From Spirochaetales bacterium (GTDB lineage Bacteria > Spirochaetota > Spirochaetia > Treponematales > UBA12059), in assembly GCA_004525355.1 (NCBI GenBank), contig SPCK01000021.1, forward strand, positions 1-13,407: a stretch of DNA of 13,407 nt. The letters run 5' to 3'. The notes beneath the pieces were generated by a model. The model worked only from the letters and a program-made list of their open reading frames with translations. It ran no database searches and was not told the origin of the DNA. Below, in pieces: positions 1 to 7,930 of this stretch. The position numbers were made by a program, and so were the translations under genes. The stretch's first letter is position 1. Every line of letters starts with the position of its first letter.

Positions 1-900
1 GCTGCGCGTGCCTTCCCAGGTCGCCGCCACCGCGATGCCGGCTGGCGAGTCTCCGTCCCGCCGCACCAGGAAGACACTCGACGGATCGGCCAGCTCCTCG
101 AGTCCCTTTTCTGTCATGATGAACAATCCAACCTCGTCGGTGGAACCGAATCGATTCTTTGCCGAGCGCAGGAAACGGACATCGGTCTCGCTTTGCTCGA
201 ACATCAGCACCACATCGACCGTATGCTCAGCGGCCTTGGGACCCGCGATGATTCCGTCTTTCGTGACGTGGGATACCAGGAAACAGGACGAGCCGCGCTC
301 GCGAGCCCAGTCGGACAATTCCAACGAGCAATACTTTACCTGATTCGCGGTTCCCGGTACCGCCCCGGCCTCCGCGGAAGCCAGGGTCTGCATGGAATCG
401 ACCACGAACAGGTCCGGTTTTACGCGATCCAGTCCGGCCATGGCATCCGACAGGTCGCCGGTGCACAGGACCTCGAGGCCTTTCCTGGCCAAGCCGAGGC
501 GATCGGCACGCAGGCGGATCTGCGCGGCGCTTTCCTCTCCTGAAATGTAGAGTACGCGGCCGCCGACTTCCGCCCTCGCCGCGATCTGTAGTAGCAGCGT
601 GCTCTTGCCGATTCCGGGCTCCCCGCCTATCAGGACGCTGGATCCGCGCAGGATGCCGCCGCCGAGGACCCGGTCGACCTCCAGGCTGCCCGAACCTACG
701 CGGGCGCCCTCCGCAGGATCGATTGATGCCAGGGGAACGGAGAATGGGCCTGTCCTGGCTGCGCGGCCATCCCCTGCCGGAAGGGCCGTCTCCTTGAGGG
801 TGTTCCATTCTCCGCAGGACGGGCATCGCCCGAGCCATTTCGGCTCCCGATGCCCGCAGCTACCACACTCGAAACTCGTCTTGTTCGCTTTGTTGGCCAT
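1..900 (-). CDS. radA: DNA repair protein RadA (Sms), N-terminal 300 residues, cut by window edge
   Basis: RadA is a cytoplasmic RecA-like ATPase that helps process recombination intermediates by promoting branch migration. The reading frame starts at ATG 900 and stays open to base 1, so it is partial (family length is about 450 residues). A four-cysteine zinc finger sits at the N-terminus (C12, C15, C26, C29). The Walker A motif GGEPGIGKST follows near residue 97, a Walker B-like stretch DLFVVDSMQ near 165, and the RadA signature KNRFG near 248. The last visible residues, EGTR, match the junction to the C-terminal Lon-protease-like domain, which lies outside the window. An AGGGA sequence a few bases upstream is a modest ribosome binding site. 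The gene lies 54 bases downstream of the vWA lipoprotein on the same strand, so co-transcription is possible. Identification is secure from the motif set. Confidence 0.96.
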   Translation of the reverse strand, partial: MANKANKTSFECGSCGHREPKWLGRCPSCGEWNTLKETALPAGDGRAARTGPFSVPLASIDPAEGARVGSGSLEVDRVLGGGILRGSSVLIGGEPGIGKSTLLLQIAARAEVGGRVLYISGEESAAQIRLRADRLGLARKGLEVLCTGDLSDAMAGLDRVKPDLFVVDSMQTLASAEAGAVPGTANQVKYCSLELSDWARERGSSCFLVSHVTKDGIIAGPKAAEHTVDVVLMFEQSETDVRFLRSAKNRFGSTDEVGLFIMTEKGLEELADPSSVFLVRRDGDSPAGIAVAATWEGTRS

Positions 901-954
901 ACGGTCCCTACGCTACCCCGAAAGCCGGCGATTGCGTAAGGCCCGCGCCACCCG

Positions 955-2838
955 CTACAGCCCGAGGTCCGGATCGATCTTCGCCCTGGCCACCGCGAGG
1001 ATTTCTGCCGTGGACACGCGTACGAGCTTCAGGAACAGCTCGTAATTCTCGGCGCGCCTGTAGAGGCTGCCTGAAACCAGGACATCCGCCCCTATCAGGG
1101 CACCCACCCGCGCGGCGCTCCCCTCGTCTGCCAGGCCTGATAGCTGGAGTTCCAGCTCGGCGAGTACCTTCTGCAGGTCCTTCCGTTCTACCAGCTTGAA
1201 TCGCTTCGGCTCCATGCCCGCCGCCGCTATCGCCAGGCGCTCTGCGAAGTATTCCGCGCTCGCCGCCGTGCCTTCACCGCTTCCGGCCACGGGGAGGATC
1301 GCCAGAGGTGTGTCGACGCCTACGCGATAGGTGGAATAATCCATCAAATTGGCCAGCGTATCCCGGAACAGCTTGTCCAGGGTCTGGTCCCTCGTTTCGT
1401 CGCTTATCTTGTCGGCGGTAAAGAAATCCTCATCCACGACGGGAGGAACGTCGGAAAGATACGCCACCTCGTCCTTGACGAAACGGATGACGATCGCCTC
1501 CAGTTTGTCGGTCGTGAAATTCGAGCCCGTGTGGTGGCTGACCGAGCCCGGAGCGCCTCCTTCAGCCTCGCCGCCCTCTCCGTAAGTCAGGAATATATAC
1601 TTGGCGTCGGTCAGCTGGGAAATCTGCCGCAGGAGGTACTCGCCTTCCAGGGGCAGGCCACCGGTACCGATGGTGAACAACTTGATCGCCCGGGCGCGAG
1701 CGTCGCCGGCCGCTTTGATATATGTATATTGACGCCCGTAATCCAGGTGCGACTCGGCGTCGGTCACGACGAATCCCAGCCGGATTCCGTTTTTATTCCA
1801 GTCCATCTTGTTGATCGCGGCGTCCAGGGCAGATTCCAGGTCCTCCGGGCCGTCGCCGCCTCCACCGGCCTGGACCTCGTTCAGTACGGCCTGGAACGCA
1901 TCCAGGTCTTCCGTGAACGGTACGGCCTGCGTGATATAGTCGTCTCCCCGATCCTTGTAAAGGACCATGCCGAACCGTACCACCGGTCGCGGCTTGAGGG
2001 CATTCAGGTTTGCATAGATTATCTCGATCGTGGCGCGCAGCCGCTCGATTTCCTCTCCCATGGAACCAGTCGTGTCCATCACGAACAGCACGTCCAACGG
2101 GATCGGGGCCGGGACGGAGCGCTTTCCGGACAGGCGTATCTCTACCGACCGGGGACCGTCGCGGCGAACCGTGGCACGGCCTTGGAGCGTGCCTGCCTTT
2201 ACTGCCACGTCGAAAGAGTCAACCTGCCTCGCTACCGCACCGGCCGTCAGGGCCGCCGGATAGATGCGGAATCCTCCGTCGGCGTATGTGACACCCGTAG
2301 TGAGGATCCTTCCCAAGGCGGAAATGCTTACCTCGGCGTTGGGCACACTTTTGCCGGTCGCGTCGAGGACGCGCAAGCTCAGCCGCTCGGCGATATCGTA
2401 GGGGTAGTGTTCCACGTCAGCGTACTTGGCCAGAAACTCGATAAAATAATTGAATTGCGCGTTGTCATCCGAGAAACCGGCTTTGAGCCCAGAGCTGGAC
2501 GGCGGAGTCCTGACAGGAGCGTAGCCAGGAGCCGGACTCGCTGCGGAACTGGCCACGTCTCCCCGCGTGGCGGGAGACGGAGCGGGCATGCCGGTCGCGG
2601 CCTCGCTGCGCGTCGCTTCAAGCGGTACCGCCGCTTCAAGCGGTGCCGCCGCTTCAGGCGACGCCGCCGCTTCGGACGATTTGGCCACGCCGAAATCTCC
2701 GGAGTACGTTTCATACTCCTTCCCGAGAACCCTATCGTCTGGCTTTGAATCGAGCTCGGCCGGTGCTCCGGAGCAACCTGCCAAGAACAGGGTCGCCACT
2801 GAAATTACTATCAAGGTCATGAACGGTCGCTTGAACAC
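955..2838 (-). CDS. vWA-domain lipoprotein with FlgO/CsgG-like C-terminal domain
   Basis: This is a 627-residue predicted lipoprotein of unknown function. The start is GTG at 2838, chosen because a full GGAGGTGAT Shine-Dalgarno lies six bases before it. A signal peptide ends in the lipobox LAGC (Cys22). A low-complexity Ala/Pro/Glu linker with hexapeptide repeats covers about residues 50-100. About 140-240 resembles a carboxypeptidase-regulatory-like beta sandwich. A von Willebrand A domain begins near 245 with the metal-site motif DTTGSMG, has a GGDGPED segment near 328 and VTDAES near 358. Residues from about 515 to the end, with GADVLVSGSLYRR, resemble the FlgO/CsgG/LpoB fold found in outer-membrane lipoproteins. 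The vWA part suggests metal-dependent protein binding; the tail suggests an envelope assembly or scaffold role. The domain reading is from motifs; partner and process are not known. It is divergent from the nucleotidase-like lipoprotein. Confidence 0.85.
   Translation of the reverse strand: MFKRPFMTLIVISVATLFLAGCSGAPAELDSKPDDRVLGKEYETYSGDFGVAKSSEAAASPEAAAPLEAAVPLEATRSEAATGMPAPSPATRGDVASSAASPAPGYAPVRTPPSSSGLKAGFSDDNAQFNYFIEFLAKYADVEHYPYDIAERLSLRVLDATGKSVPNAEVSISALGRILTTGVTYADGGFRIYPAALTAGAVARQVDSFDVAVKAGTLQGRATVRRDGPRSVEIRLSGKRSVPAPIPLDVLFVMDTTGSMGEEIERLRATIEIIYANLNALKPRPVVRFGMVLYKDRGDDYITQAVPFTEDLDAFQAVLNEVQAGGGGDGPEDLESALDAAINKMDWNKNGIRLGFVVTDAESHLDYGRQYTYIKAAGDARARAIKLFTIGTGGLPLEGEYLLRQISQLTDAKYIFLTYGEGGEAEGGAPGSVSHHTGSNFTTDKLEAIVIRFVKDEVAYLSDVPPVVDEDFFTADKISDETRDQTLDKLFRDTLANLMDYSTYRVGVDTPLAILPVAGSGEGTAASAEYFAERLAIAAAGMEPKRFKLVERKDLQKVLAELELQLSGLADEGSAARVGALIGADVLVSGSLYRRAENYELFLKLVRVSTAEILAVARAKIDPDLGL
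2615..2680. repeat. 18-bp in-frame tandem repeat in the lipoprotein linker
   Basis: Three and two-thirds copies of an 18-base unit lie head to tail (2615-2632, 2633-2650, 2651-2668, 2669-2680), the first two differing at one base. Read on the minus strand they encode the repeated hexapeptide PLEAAA/SPEAAA, consistent with a flexible spacer between the lipid anchor and the folded domains. The copy number could vary between strains without changing the frame. Confidence 0.85.
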
Positions 2839-2882
2839 AAATCACCTCCGGCAGCCCGGCTCAAGCCAAACCACCGGCATCA

Positions 2883-2888
2883 AGTATA
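2883..2888 (-). promoter_or_regulatory. possible -10 element for the vWA lipoprotein
   Basis: TATACT on the minus strand lies about 45 bases before the GTG start. No good -35 hexamer is seen at 16-18 bases; the best sequence there is TTCGCC. This is a weak call, supported mainly by position in the divergent intergenic region. Confidence 0.3.
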
Positions 2889-2965
2889 GCGCGGTCAGGA
2901 AGATTCGGCGAAGATTCCCGCAAAAAGGATGGCCGTGCGCCTTCGCCTGTTAGCACTAAATACTT

Positions 2966-2993
2966 TTGAAAATGCATGCGGATGGTTTATACT
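2966..2993 (+). promoter_or_regulatory. sigma-70-like promoter for the nucleotidase-like lipoprotein
   Basis: TTGAAA (2966-2971) and TATACT (2988-2993) are separated by 16 bases, five of six matches to consensus in each box. Transcription would begin near 3000 and give a leader of about 60 bases before ATG 3060. It overlaps the upstream in-frame ATG at 2976, which argues against that longer start. Confidence 0.6.
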
Positions 2994-3059
2994 CCGGAGT
3001 TGCGCGCGGATCATCCAGCATGCAGCCTGGAACCGCAAGCCTCGAAGAAGGATACGCCG

Positions 3060-4610
3060 ATGCGAATCAGGCACTGTGTCATCGCTGTACTGTTGATCAT
3101 TGCATCCTCATCCTGCTCGAATCCGCGGCATGTCAGCGTACTCCATGTAAACTCGATTCGCGGGCAAATATGGCCTTCAGAAAACGCCGGGGCGCTTACC
3201 GGTGGATTTTCGCTCCTGTCCACCGCTCTCAAGGAAGCACGGGCGGCCGCGCCTGGCACTCCCTCGTACACCGTTGCCGTATTCAACGCGATTCACGGCA
3301 CACCGGAAGCGCACTTCACGGATGGCCGTTCGATAGTTGATCTTATGAACCAGACCGGTTTCGACGCACTTGTGGTAGGCCCCCGCGAATTCTATTTTGG
3401 CCTGCCGGCTCTGGAAAGGCTGGCCAAAGTGGCGCTTTTCCCGTTCCTCGCCGCCAACCTCGTCCAGGATGACGGGACGCCGCTCGGATTCGTCAAGCCC
3501 TTCTATTTCGACCCGAAAACCAGGGTTGGGCTGATAGGATTGACCCCCAGACAGGTATTGAGCCAGAACCTCGAGCAGAACGTCAGGGGCCTCAAGGTAC
3601 TCGATGAGGTGGAGGCGACTCGCTCAGCCCTCGCAGAGCTGAAAAAACTTGGTGCCAGGACGATCGGGCTATTCGCCGGCGGCGTGGTATGGGGAGGCGC
3701 GCCCGACTCCGAAGACTCCGCAATCGCGGAACGATTGCTCGACTTGACCGGCATCGACCAGTACTGGTTCGGCTCGCCGTCGCCGGACAGGGAGGATGGG
3801 CTGGAGATCGTCGAGAGACCCAACGGCCCCAGGGTCGTAATGACGCAATCCGGTGCACGATTCACGAACGGCCGCATCATCGCGCTAACCACCTTCGCAC
3901 CATCCCCCGAAGGCATGACATTCAAAGCCATCCATGTGGATAACGCTTCCTACGAGCCCGACGCGTCGCTGGCGGATACCCTGTATTCAATAGAAAGCGC
4001 GATATCCGAGACGATGAACGCCCCGGTCGCGGTTTCCGGGGGAGACTTTTCCCTTGAGTTCGAATCCGAGTGCAGCATGGGCGACCTTGTCGTCGACCTG
4101 TTCAGGGATTTCGCCAAAACCGACGTTTTCCTGCTCAACACGGGAAAGATCCGTTCTGCATTCAAGTCTGGACCGATAAACCGCAAGGCGGTCTACGATA
4201 CCCTGCCTTTCGGCGGCAATATCGTCACTGCCCGCATGACAGGTTCCGAGCTGATTCGGGTGCTCAACCGCAGTTGCACCTACGTCGGCAATCCCCAGGC
4301 AGGCCGAGGTTTCCTGCAGGTATCCGGCATGAGTTTTTCCTGGGACCCGTCGCGACCGGAGATGGACAAGGTCCTGCCTGAGTCAGTTCGCGTCGGCGGC
4401 AAGACGCTGAATCCCGAGAGTACGTATTTGGTAGGCACCGAAGCGTATATCTTCGGCGGCGGCGACGGCTACATCGATTTCAGAGAGATGGGCATCAAGC
4501 AGGATAGTATCGTGGAACTCTCGATTCTCAATTTACTCGAGGCTGCCTTGCGAGATCTCGGATCGGTCATTCCTGGCGAGGGTGGGCGAATCATTACCGC
4601 GGGAGGTTGA
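3060..4610 (+). CDS. 5'-nucleotidase-family lipoprotein, catalytic site lost (pseudoenzyme)
   Basis: This 516-residue protein has the two-domain layout of UshA/NT5E 5'-nucleotidases: an N-terminal metallophosphoesterase domain and a C-terminal substrate-binding domain. ATG 3060 is chosen over an in-frame ATG at 2976 because AAGGA lies seven bases upstream and residues 1-19 then form a signal peptide ending ASSSC, a relaxed lipobox (Cys19). The metal-ligand motifs are all replaced: the usual HTNDxHG reads HVNSIRG (S32, R34), GNHEFD reads GPREFY (P108, R109), the SHxG region reads AGGVVWGG, and GGHTH reads FGSPSPD (near 238). The C-terminal domain keeps family landmarks: CSMGDLVVD, NTGKIRS (for NGGGIR), LPFGGN and IFGGGDGY. 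It therefore probably binds a nucleotide-like ligand at the cell surface without hydrolysing it. That role is inference; the fold and missing ligands are read directly. The cyclase follows after 113 bases. Confidence 0.85.
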   Translation: MRIRHCVIAVLLIIASSSCSNPRHVSVLHVNSIRGQIWPSENAGALTGGFSLLSTALKEARAAAPGTPSYTVAVFNAIHGTPEAHFTDGRSIVDLMNQTGFDALVVGPREFYFGLPALERLAKVALFPFLAANLVQDDGTPLGFVKPFYFDPKTRVGLIGLTPRQVLSQNLEQNVRGLKVLDEVEATRSALAELKKLGARTIGLFAGGVVWGGAPDSEDSAIAERLLDLTGIDQYWFGSPSPDREDGLEIVERPNGPRVVMTQSGARFTNGRIIALTTFAPSPEGMTFKAIHVDNASYEPDASLADTLYSIESAISETMNAPVAVSGGDFSLEFESECSMGDLVVDLFRDFAKTDVFLLNTGKIRSAFKSGPINRKAVYDTLPFGGNIVTARMTGSELIRVLNRSCTYVGNPQAGRGFLQVSGMSFSWDPSRPEMDKVLPESVRVGGKTLNPESTYLVGTEAYIFGGGDGYIDFREMGIKQDSIVELSILNLLEAALRDLGSVIPGEGGRIITAGG

Positions 4611-4723
4611 CGCCGCGCATAGAATTAACGAAGGTTGAGTAGCCGCGGAACGGTGGCCCAACCAGTTCGTGCCCCATGCGCGGGCGCATAGGATGCCCGC
4701 CACGCACCCGCTACGGAGTGAGA

Positions 4724-7700
4724 ATGTCCCGATCCAGGATAAGCTACAAAATTTTCCTCACGTTTACGATAGTCCTCGGATTACCCGTGCTCGGCATGTC
4801 CATGATCCTGTCCCGAATTTCCGCGAGGGTGGAAGAATCGAGTCAGGAGGATCGTTTCGCGTATGCCGGCACCTATCTGCGCGACTCCATTGACAGGAGC
4901 GTACGATTCGCCGAAATCCGGGTACACCAGGTATCCGAGGATTCGCGCTTTCCCCGGCTCCTATCCGGATCAGATAGCCAGTCGTTACCCGCCTCCGCCA
5001 CGGACATTATCGTTCTGATGGCCGAATACAACCTGGACGGGCTGGCCATAGCACCCCGTGACGGTAGCTTCTATTCCTACAGCGTATCTTCCATTTCGTT
5101 TCCGGAAGCCGGCTACGGCTCCGATATGGAAAACCCCGAGACGTCCATGCTGGTGGACAAGGAAGCACTCAGGCTCTTCTCATCGCTGGAACTACCTGAA
5201 GGCAGCATGGTAATCGGGATGGTATCCCTGGACCGCACGGTGCTCGAGGTACTCAAGACAGCGGTCGGCGCCGACTTCGACATCGCTCCGGTCCAACCGG
5301 GAAAGGACGCCCCGATTTCGCTGACGACGAGGAGGGACTCCTTCGGCAAGAATCTGGCGGGTACGGCCATGCCCAGCTTGACCAGGCCGCTTCCTGGCGA
5401 GACGATGGGACCGGCAATTCCCTTCACAGGAACCGACGATACGCCCCGCCTGATCCGCATCGCGAGCCTGTCGCCGCCATTTGATGAGAACTATATCGCC
5501 GCGGTCTCTCTACCTCTCCCAATCGGGACGATTTCCGAAGTAAACGCGTACCTGATCGCATTTTCCCTGGCCACCATCGCCCTGGCATTCTCCGCGAGCC
5601 TTATCCTGGCTCGCCAGATCGTACGGCCGATCGGTTCCCTGCTCGAGGGAGTCAACGCCTTGTCGAGCCGCCTTGAATCCGGCGGAACCCTGTCGTCGCT
5701 GGAAGTACAGACCGGGGACGAAATCGGGGAGTTGACCGAGGCCTTCAATCGGATGAGTGGCGGGCTTCGGGCCGCTCACACAGAACTCCGGCAACAAAAT
5801 GAAGAACTGAAGGAACTCGACCAGATCAAGGACGAATTCCTGGCCACTACTTCGTCGGAATTACGTTCGCCGTTGAACAATATCGTCGCCCTGGCGGAAT
5901 CCATGCTTGGCTCAAAGGAACTTTCCATGGATGACGGACGAACCGTGAGCTTCATCGCGGCAACGGGCCGCAAACTCTACGGCATGATCGATGATATCCT
6001 GGACTACTCCCGCCTCGAGCACGACGACATGAATCTCAATATCAAGGCATTCGAGCTCAAGCCGCTGACCGATATCGTACTGCGTTTCTGCTCGGGCCTG
6101 AAGAAAACAACTGTCGAGCTTTTCAACCTCGTCGATTCCGATCTGTACGTCCGCGCGGACGAATCCAGGATCGAGCAGGTACTCTACAATCTGGTGGGCC
6201 ATGCGGTACGAATGACGGAACGTGGATCGGTCATCGTTCGCACCCGCAGGGACGCTGATAAAGTACTGATATCCGTAAGCGATACCGGCCAAGGAATGGA
6301 CAAGGAGGCGCTCGCCGACGCATTCAGACCCTTCGGAACATCAGAAAGGAAGGATGGCCGCGGAGGATTGGGTCTTCCCATCGCCCAGCGACTGATCGAA
6401 CTCCACAAAGAGACGCTATCGATTGAAAGCGCCCCGGACCGCGGCACTATCTACTCGTTCTCCCTGCCCTTGTCGTCGCGTGATGATGCGGTCGAGACGA
6501 CCCCGGAGGGCCAGACAGTGCTGACCGATATCCAGGAAGAGGATTTCGGCGAACTCGTCCCCCTGGACGATCACAGCTGGAACAACGCGAATGATCGTCC
6601 CCGCTACCGGGTCCTCGCCGTGGACGAAGATCCCGTCAACCTCCGGATACTCGCCAATGGCCTGCGCGACAGGTATGACGTGATGACCGCCACGGACGGC
6701 GCGGAAGCATTGCGTCGCCTCGCCGCCGATGTCGAGCCACCCGACATCGTGCTCTTAGCAGTGATGCTGCCCAAGGTGACCGGCTATGAGGTATGCGCGA
6801 TGATCCGTAAGGAGCATCCGGGCGTTCGCCTTCCGGTCATCCTGATGACTGGCAAGGCCAGGCCGCTCGACGTGGAACAAGCGTTCGCGGCGGGCGCCAA
6901 TGACGTAGTCGTCAAGCCTGTTTCCATCATTGAATTGCGTGCGAGACTCAAGACCCACGTTGAACTGGCCAAGGTGAACGAGGCCTATTCCCGCTTCGTC
7001 CCAAGGGATTTTATCAAGATCCTCGGTAAGGAAAGCATTACCGAAGCTTCGCTGGGAGAATACAGAGAAGCGGACATGACGATCCTGGCTTCGGATATTC
7101 GAAACTTTACACTGCTATCGGAACGCCTGGGACCCAAGGCGACCTTCATATGGCTCAACGAGTACCTCTCCAAGGTAGGACCGATAATACGTGCCCACGG
7201 AGGTTTCATAGACAAGTATATCGGCGACGCCATCATGGCCATCTTTCCCAAATCACCCCGGGACGCTATTCAAGCGGCGCTCGCCATGAGAAAAGAAATA
7301 CACGCGTTCAACGAACGCGCCCAGCAGCAGAACAACGAATCCATCGAGGTGGGTATCGGCATCCATACCGGATCGCTCATGCTGGGCACCATCGGCGAGG
7401 CCGAGCGCATGGACGGTACGGTTATTTCCGACGTGGTTAACCTGGCCTTCAGACTGGAAGAGCTCACCAAGACCTTCAATGCCCGCATCATCGTCTCGGG
7501 AGCGGTCATGGAAGCCGTTGGCGACCGAATGGATGACGTGGATGTCAGGTACCTCGGATTCTCCAAGATCAAGGGAAAGGAGACCAGCGTGCCTGTGTAT
7601 GAGCTGATAGTCAAGGACGGGGACCCGTTGGCGGAACGCAAGTCCTCCCTTCGGCATCACTTCGAGCAGGCTGTATTCCTCTTCGACTCCGGAGCCTATG

Positions 7701-7834
7701 AAGAGGCATACAAGGCTTTTATCGAGATAGGAGCCGAGTTGCCGGAAGATCCTGCCTGGAAGATCTACGTGAACAAGATACTGGGTGCCAGGGGCTACGA
7801 GGACGCTGAGGAATTGCAGGACGAGGAACGCTGA
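4724..7834 (+). CDS. membrane sensor with degenerate kinase and receiver domains fused to class III adenylate cyclase
   Basis: This 1036-residue protein should make cAMP from ATP at the inner membrane. ATG 4724 has GGAG five bases upstream. Order: membrane segment about 10-29; extracytoplasmic sensor to about 270; second membrane segment about 275-298; HAMP and coiled coil to about 365; HisKA-like segment; ATPase-like domain; receiver; cyclase; charged helical tail from about 960. HisKA reads FLATTSSELRSPL, with S378 where the phospho-acceptor His belongs. The N box is NLVGHAV, with H493 replacing the Mg-binding Asn, though DTGQGM (520) and GGLGLPIA (547) remain. The receiver keeps acidic D634-D636, T709 and K731, but the phospho-acceptor Asp is A679. 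The cyclase keeps both metal aspartates (D791, D835), K831 and T899 for adenine selection, and N906/R910. Cyclase activity is therefore predicted and phosphorelay activity is not. The architecture recalls cyanobacterial CyaC-type cyclases. Confidence 0.93.
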   Translation: MSRSRISYKIFLTFTIVLGLPVLGMSMILSRISARVEESSQEDRFAYAGTYLRDSIDRSVRFAEIRVHQVSEDSRFPRLLSGSDSQSLPASATDIIVLMAEYNLDGLAIAPRDGSFYSYSVSSISFPEAGYGSDMENPETSMLVDKEALRLFSSLELPEGSMVIGMVSLDRTVLEVLKTAVGADFDIAPVQPGKDAPISLTTRRDSFGKNLAGTAMPSLTRPLPGETMGPAIPFTGTDDTPRLIRIASLSPPFDENYIAAVSLPLPIGTISEVNAYLIAFSLATIALAFSASLILARQIVRPIGSLLEGVNALSSRLESGGTLSSLEVQTGDEIGELTEAFNRMSGGLRAAHTELRQQNEELKELDQIKDEFLATTSSELRSPLNNIVALAESMLGSKELSMDDGRTVSFIAATGRKLYGMIDDILDYSRLEHDDMNLNIKAFELKPLTDIVLRFCSGLKKTTVELFNLVDSDLYVRADESRIEQVLYNLVGHAVRMTERGSVIVRTRRDADKVLISVSDTGQGMDKEALADAFRPFGTSERKDGRGGLGLPIAQRLIELHKETLSIESAPDRGTIYSFSLPLSSRDDAVETTPEGQTVLTDIQEEDFGELVPLDDHSWNNANDRPRYRVLAVDEDPVNLRILANGLRDRYDVMTATDGAEALRRLAADVEPPDIVLLAVMLPKVTGYEVCAMIRKEHPGVRLPVILMTGKARPLDVEQAFAAGANDVVVKPVSIIELRARLKTHVELAKVNEAYSRFVPRDFIKILGKESITEASLGEYREADMTILASDIRNFTLLSERLGPKATFIWLNEYLSKVGPIIRAHGGFIDKYIGDAIMAIFPKSPRDAIQAALAMRKEIHAFNERAQQQNNESIEVGIGIHTGSLMLGTIGEAERMDGTVISDVVNLAFRLEELTKTFNARIIVSGAVMEAVGDRMDDVDVRYLGFSKIKGKETSVPVYELIVKDGDPLAERKSSLRHHFEQAVFLFDSGAYEEAYKAFIEIGAELPEDPAWKIYVNKILGARGYEDAEELQDEER

Positions 7835-7840
7835 TTTTTA

Positions 7841-7866
7841 GCGACTCCGTGCGGGCTTCAAGTCGC
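7841..7866. terminator. weak inverted repeat between convergent genes
   Basis: GCGACT (7841-7846) and AGTCGC (7861-7866) can pair around a 14-base loop that contains a small CCG/CGG pair. It lies between the cyclase stop and the convergent small gene. A TTTTTA run precedes it on the plus strand, but no U-tract follows on either strand, so termination is doubtful. Confidence 0.25.
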
Positions 7867-7930
7867 GATTGGAATCTCAAGTCCATCGACGTTCAGGAAA
7901 AAACCGTTTCTGCCTTCCAGGACAACCGGA

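Noticed and set aside
1531..2748. Long plus-strand open frame (about 405 codons) opposite the vWA lipoprotein
   Set aside because: It is antisense to a well-supported gene with lipobox, domains and ribosome site; its product is Arg/Gly-rich with no family features and is explained by codon bias of the opposite strand.
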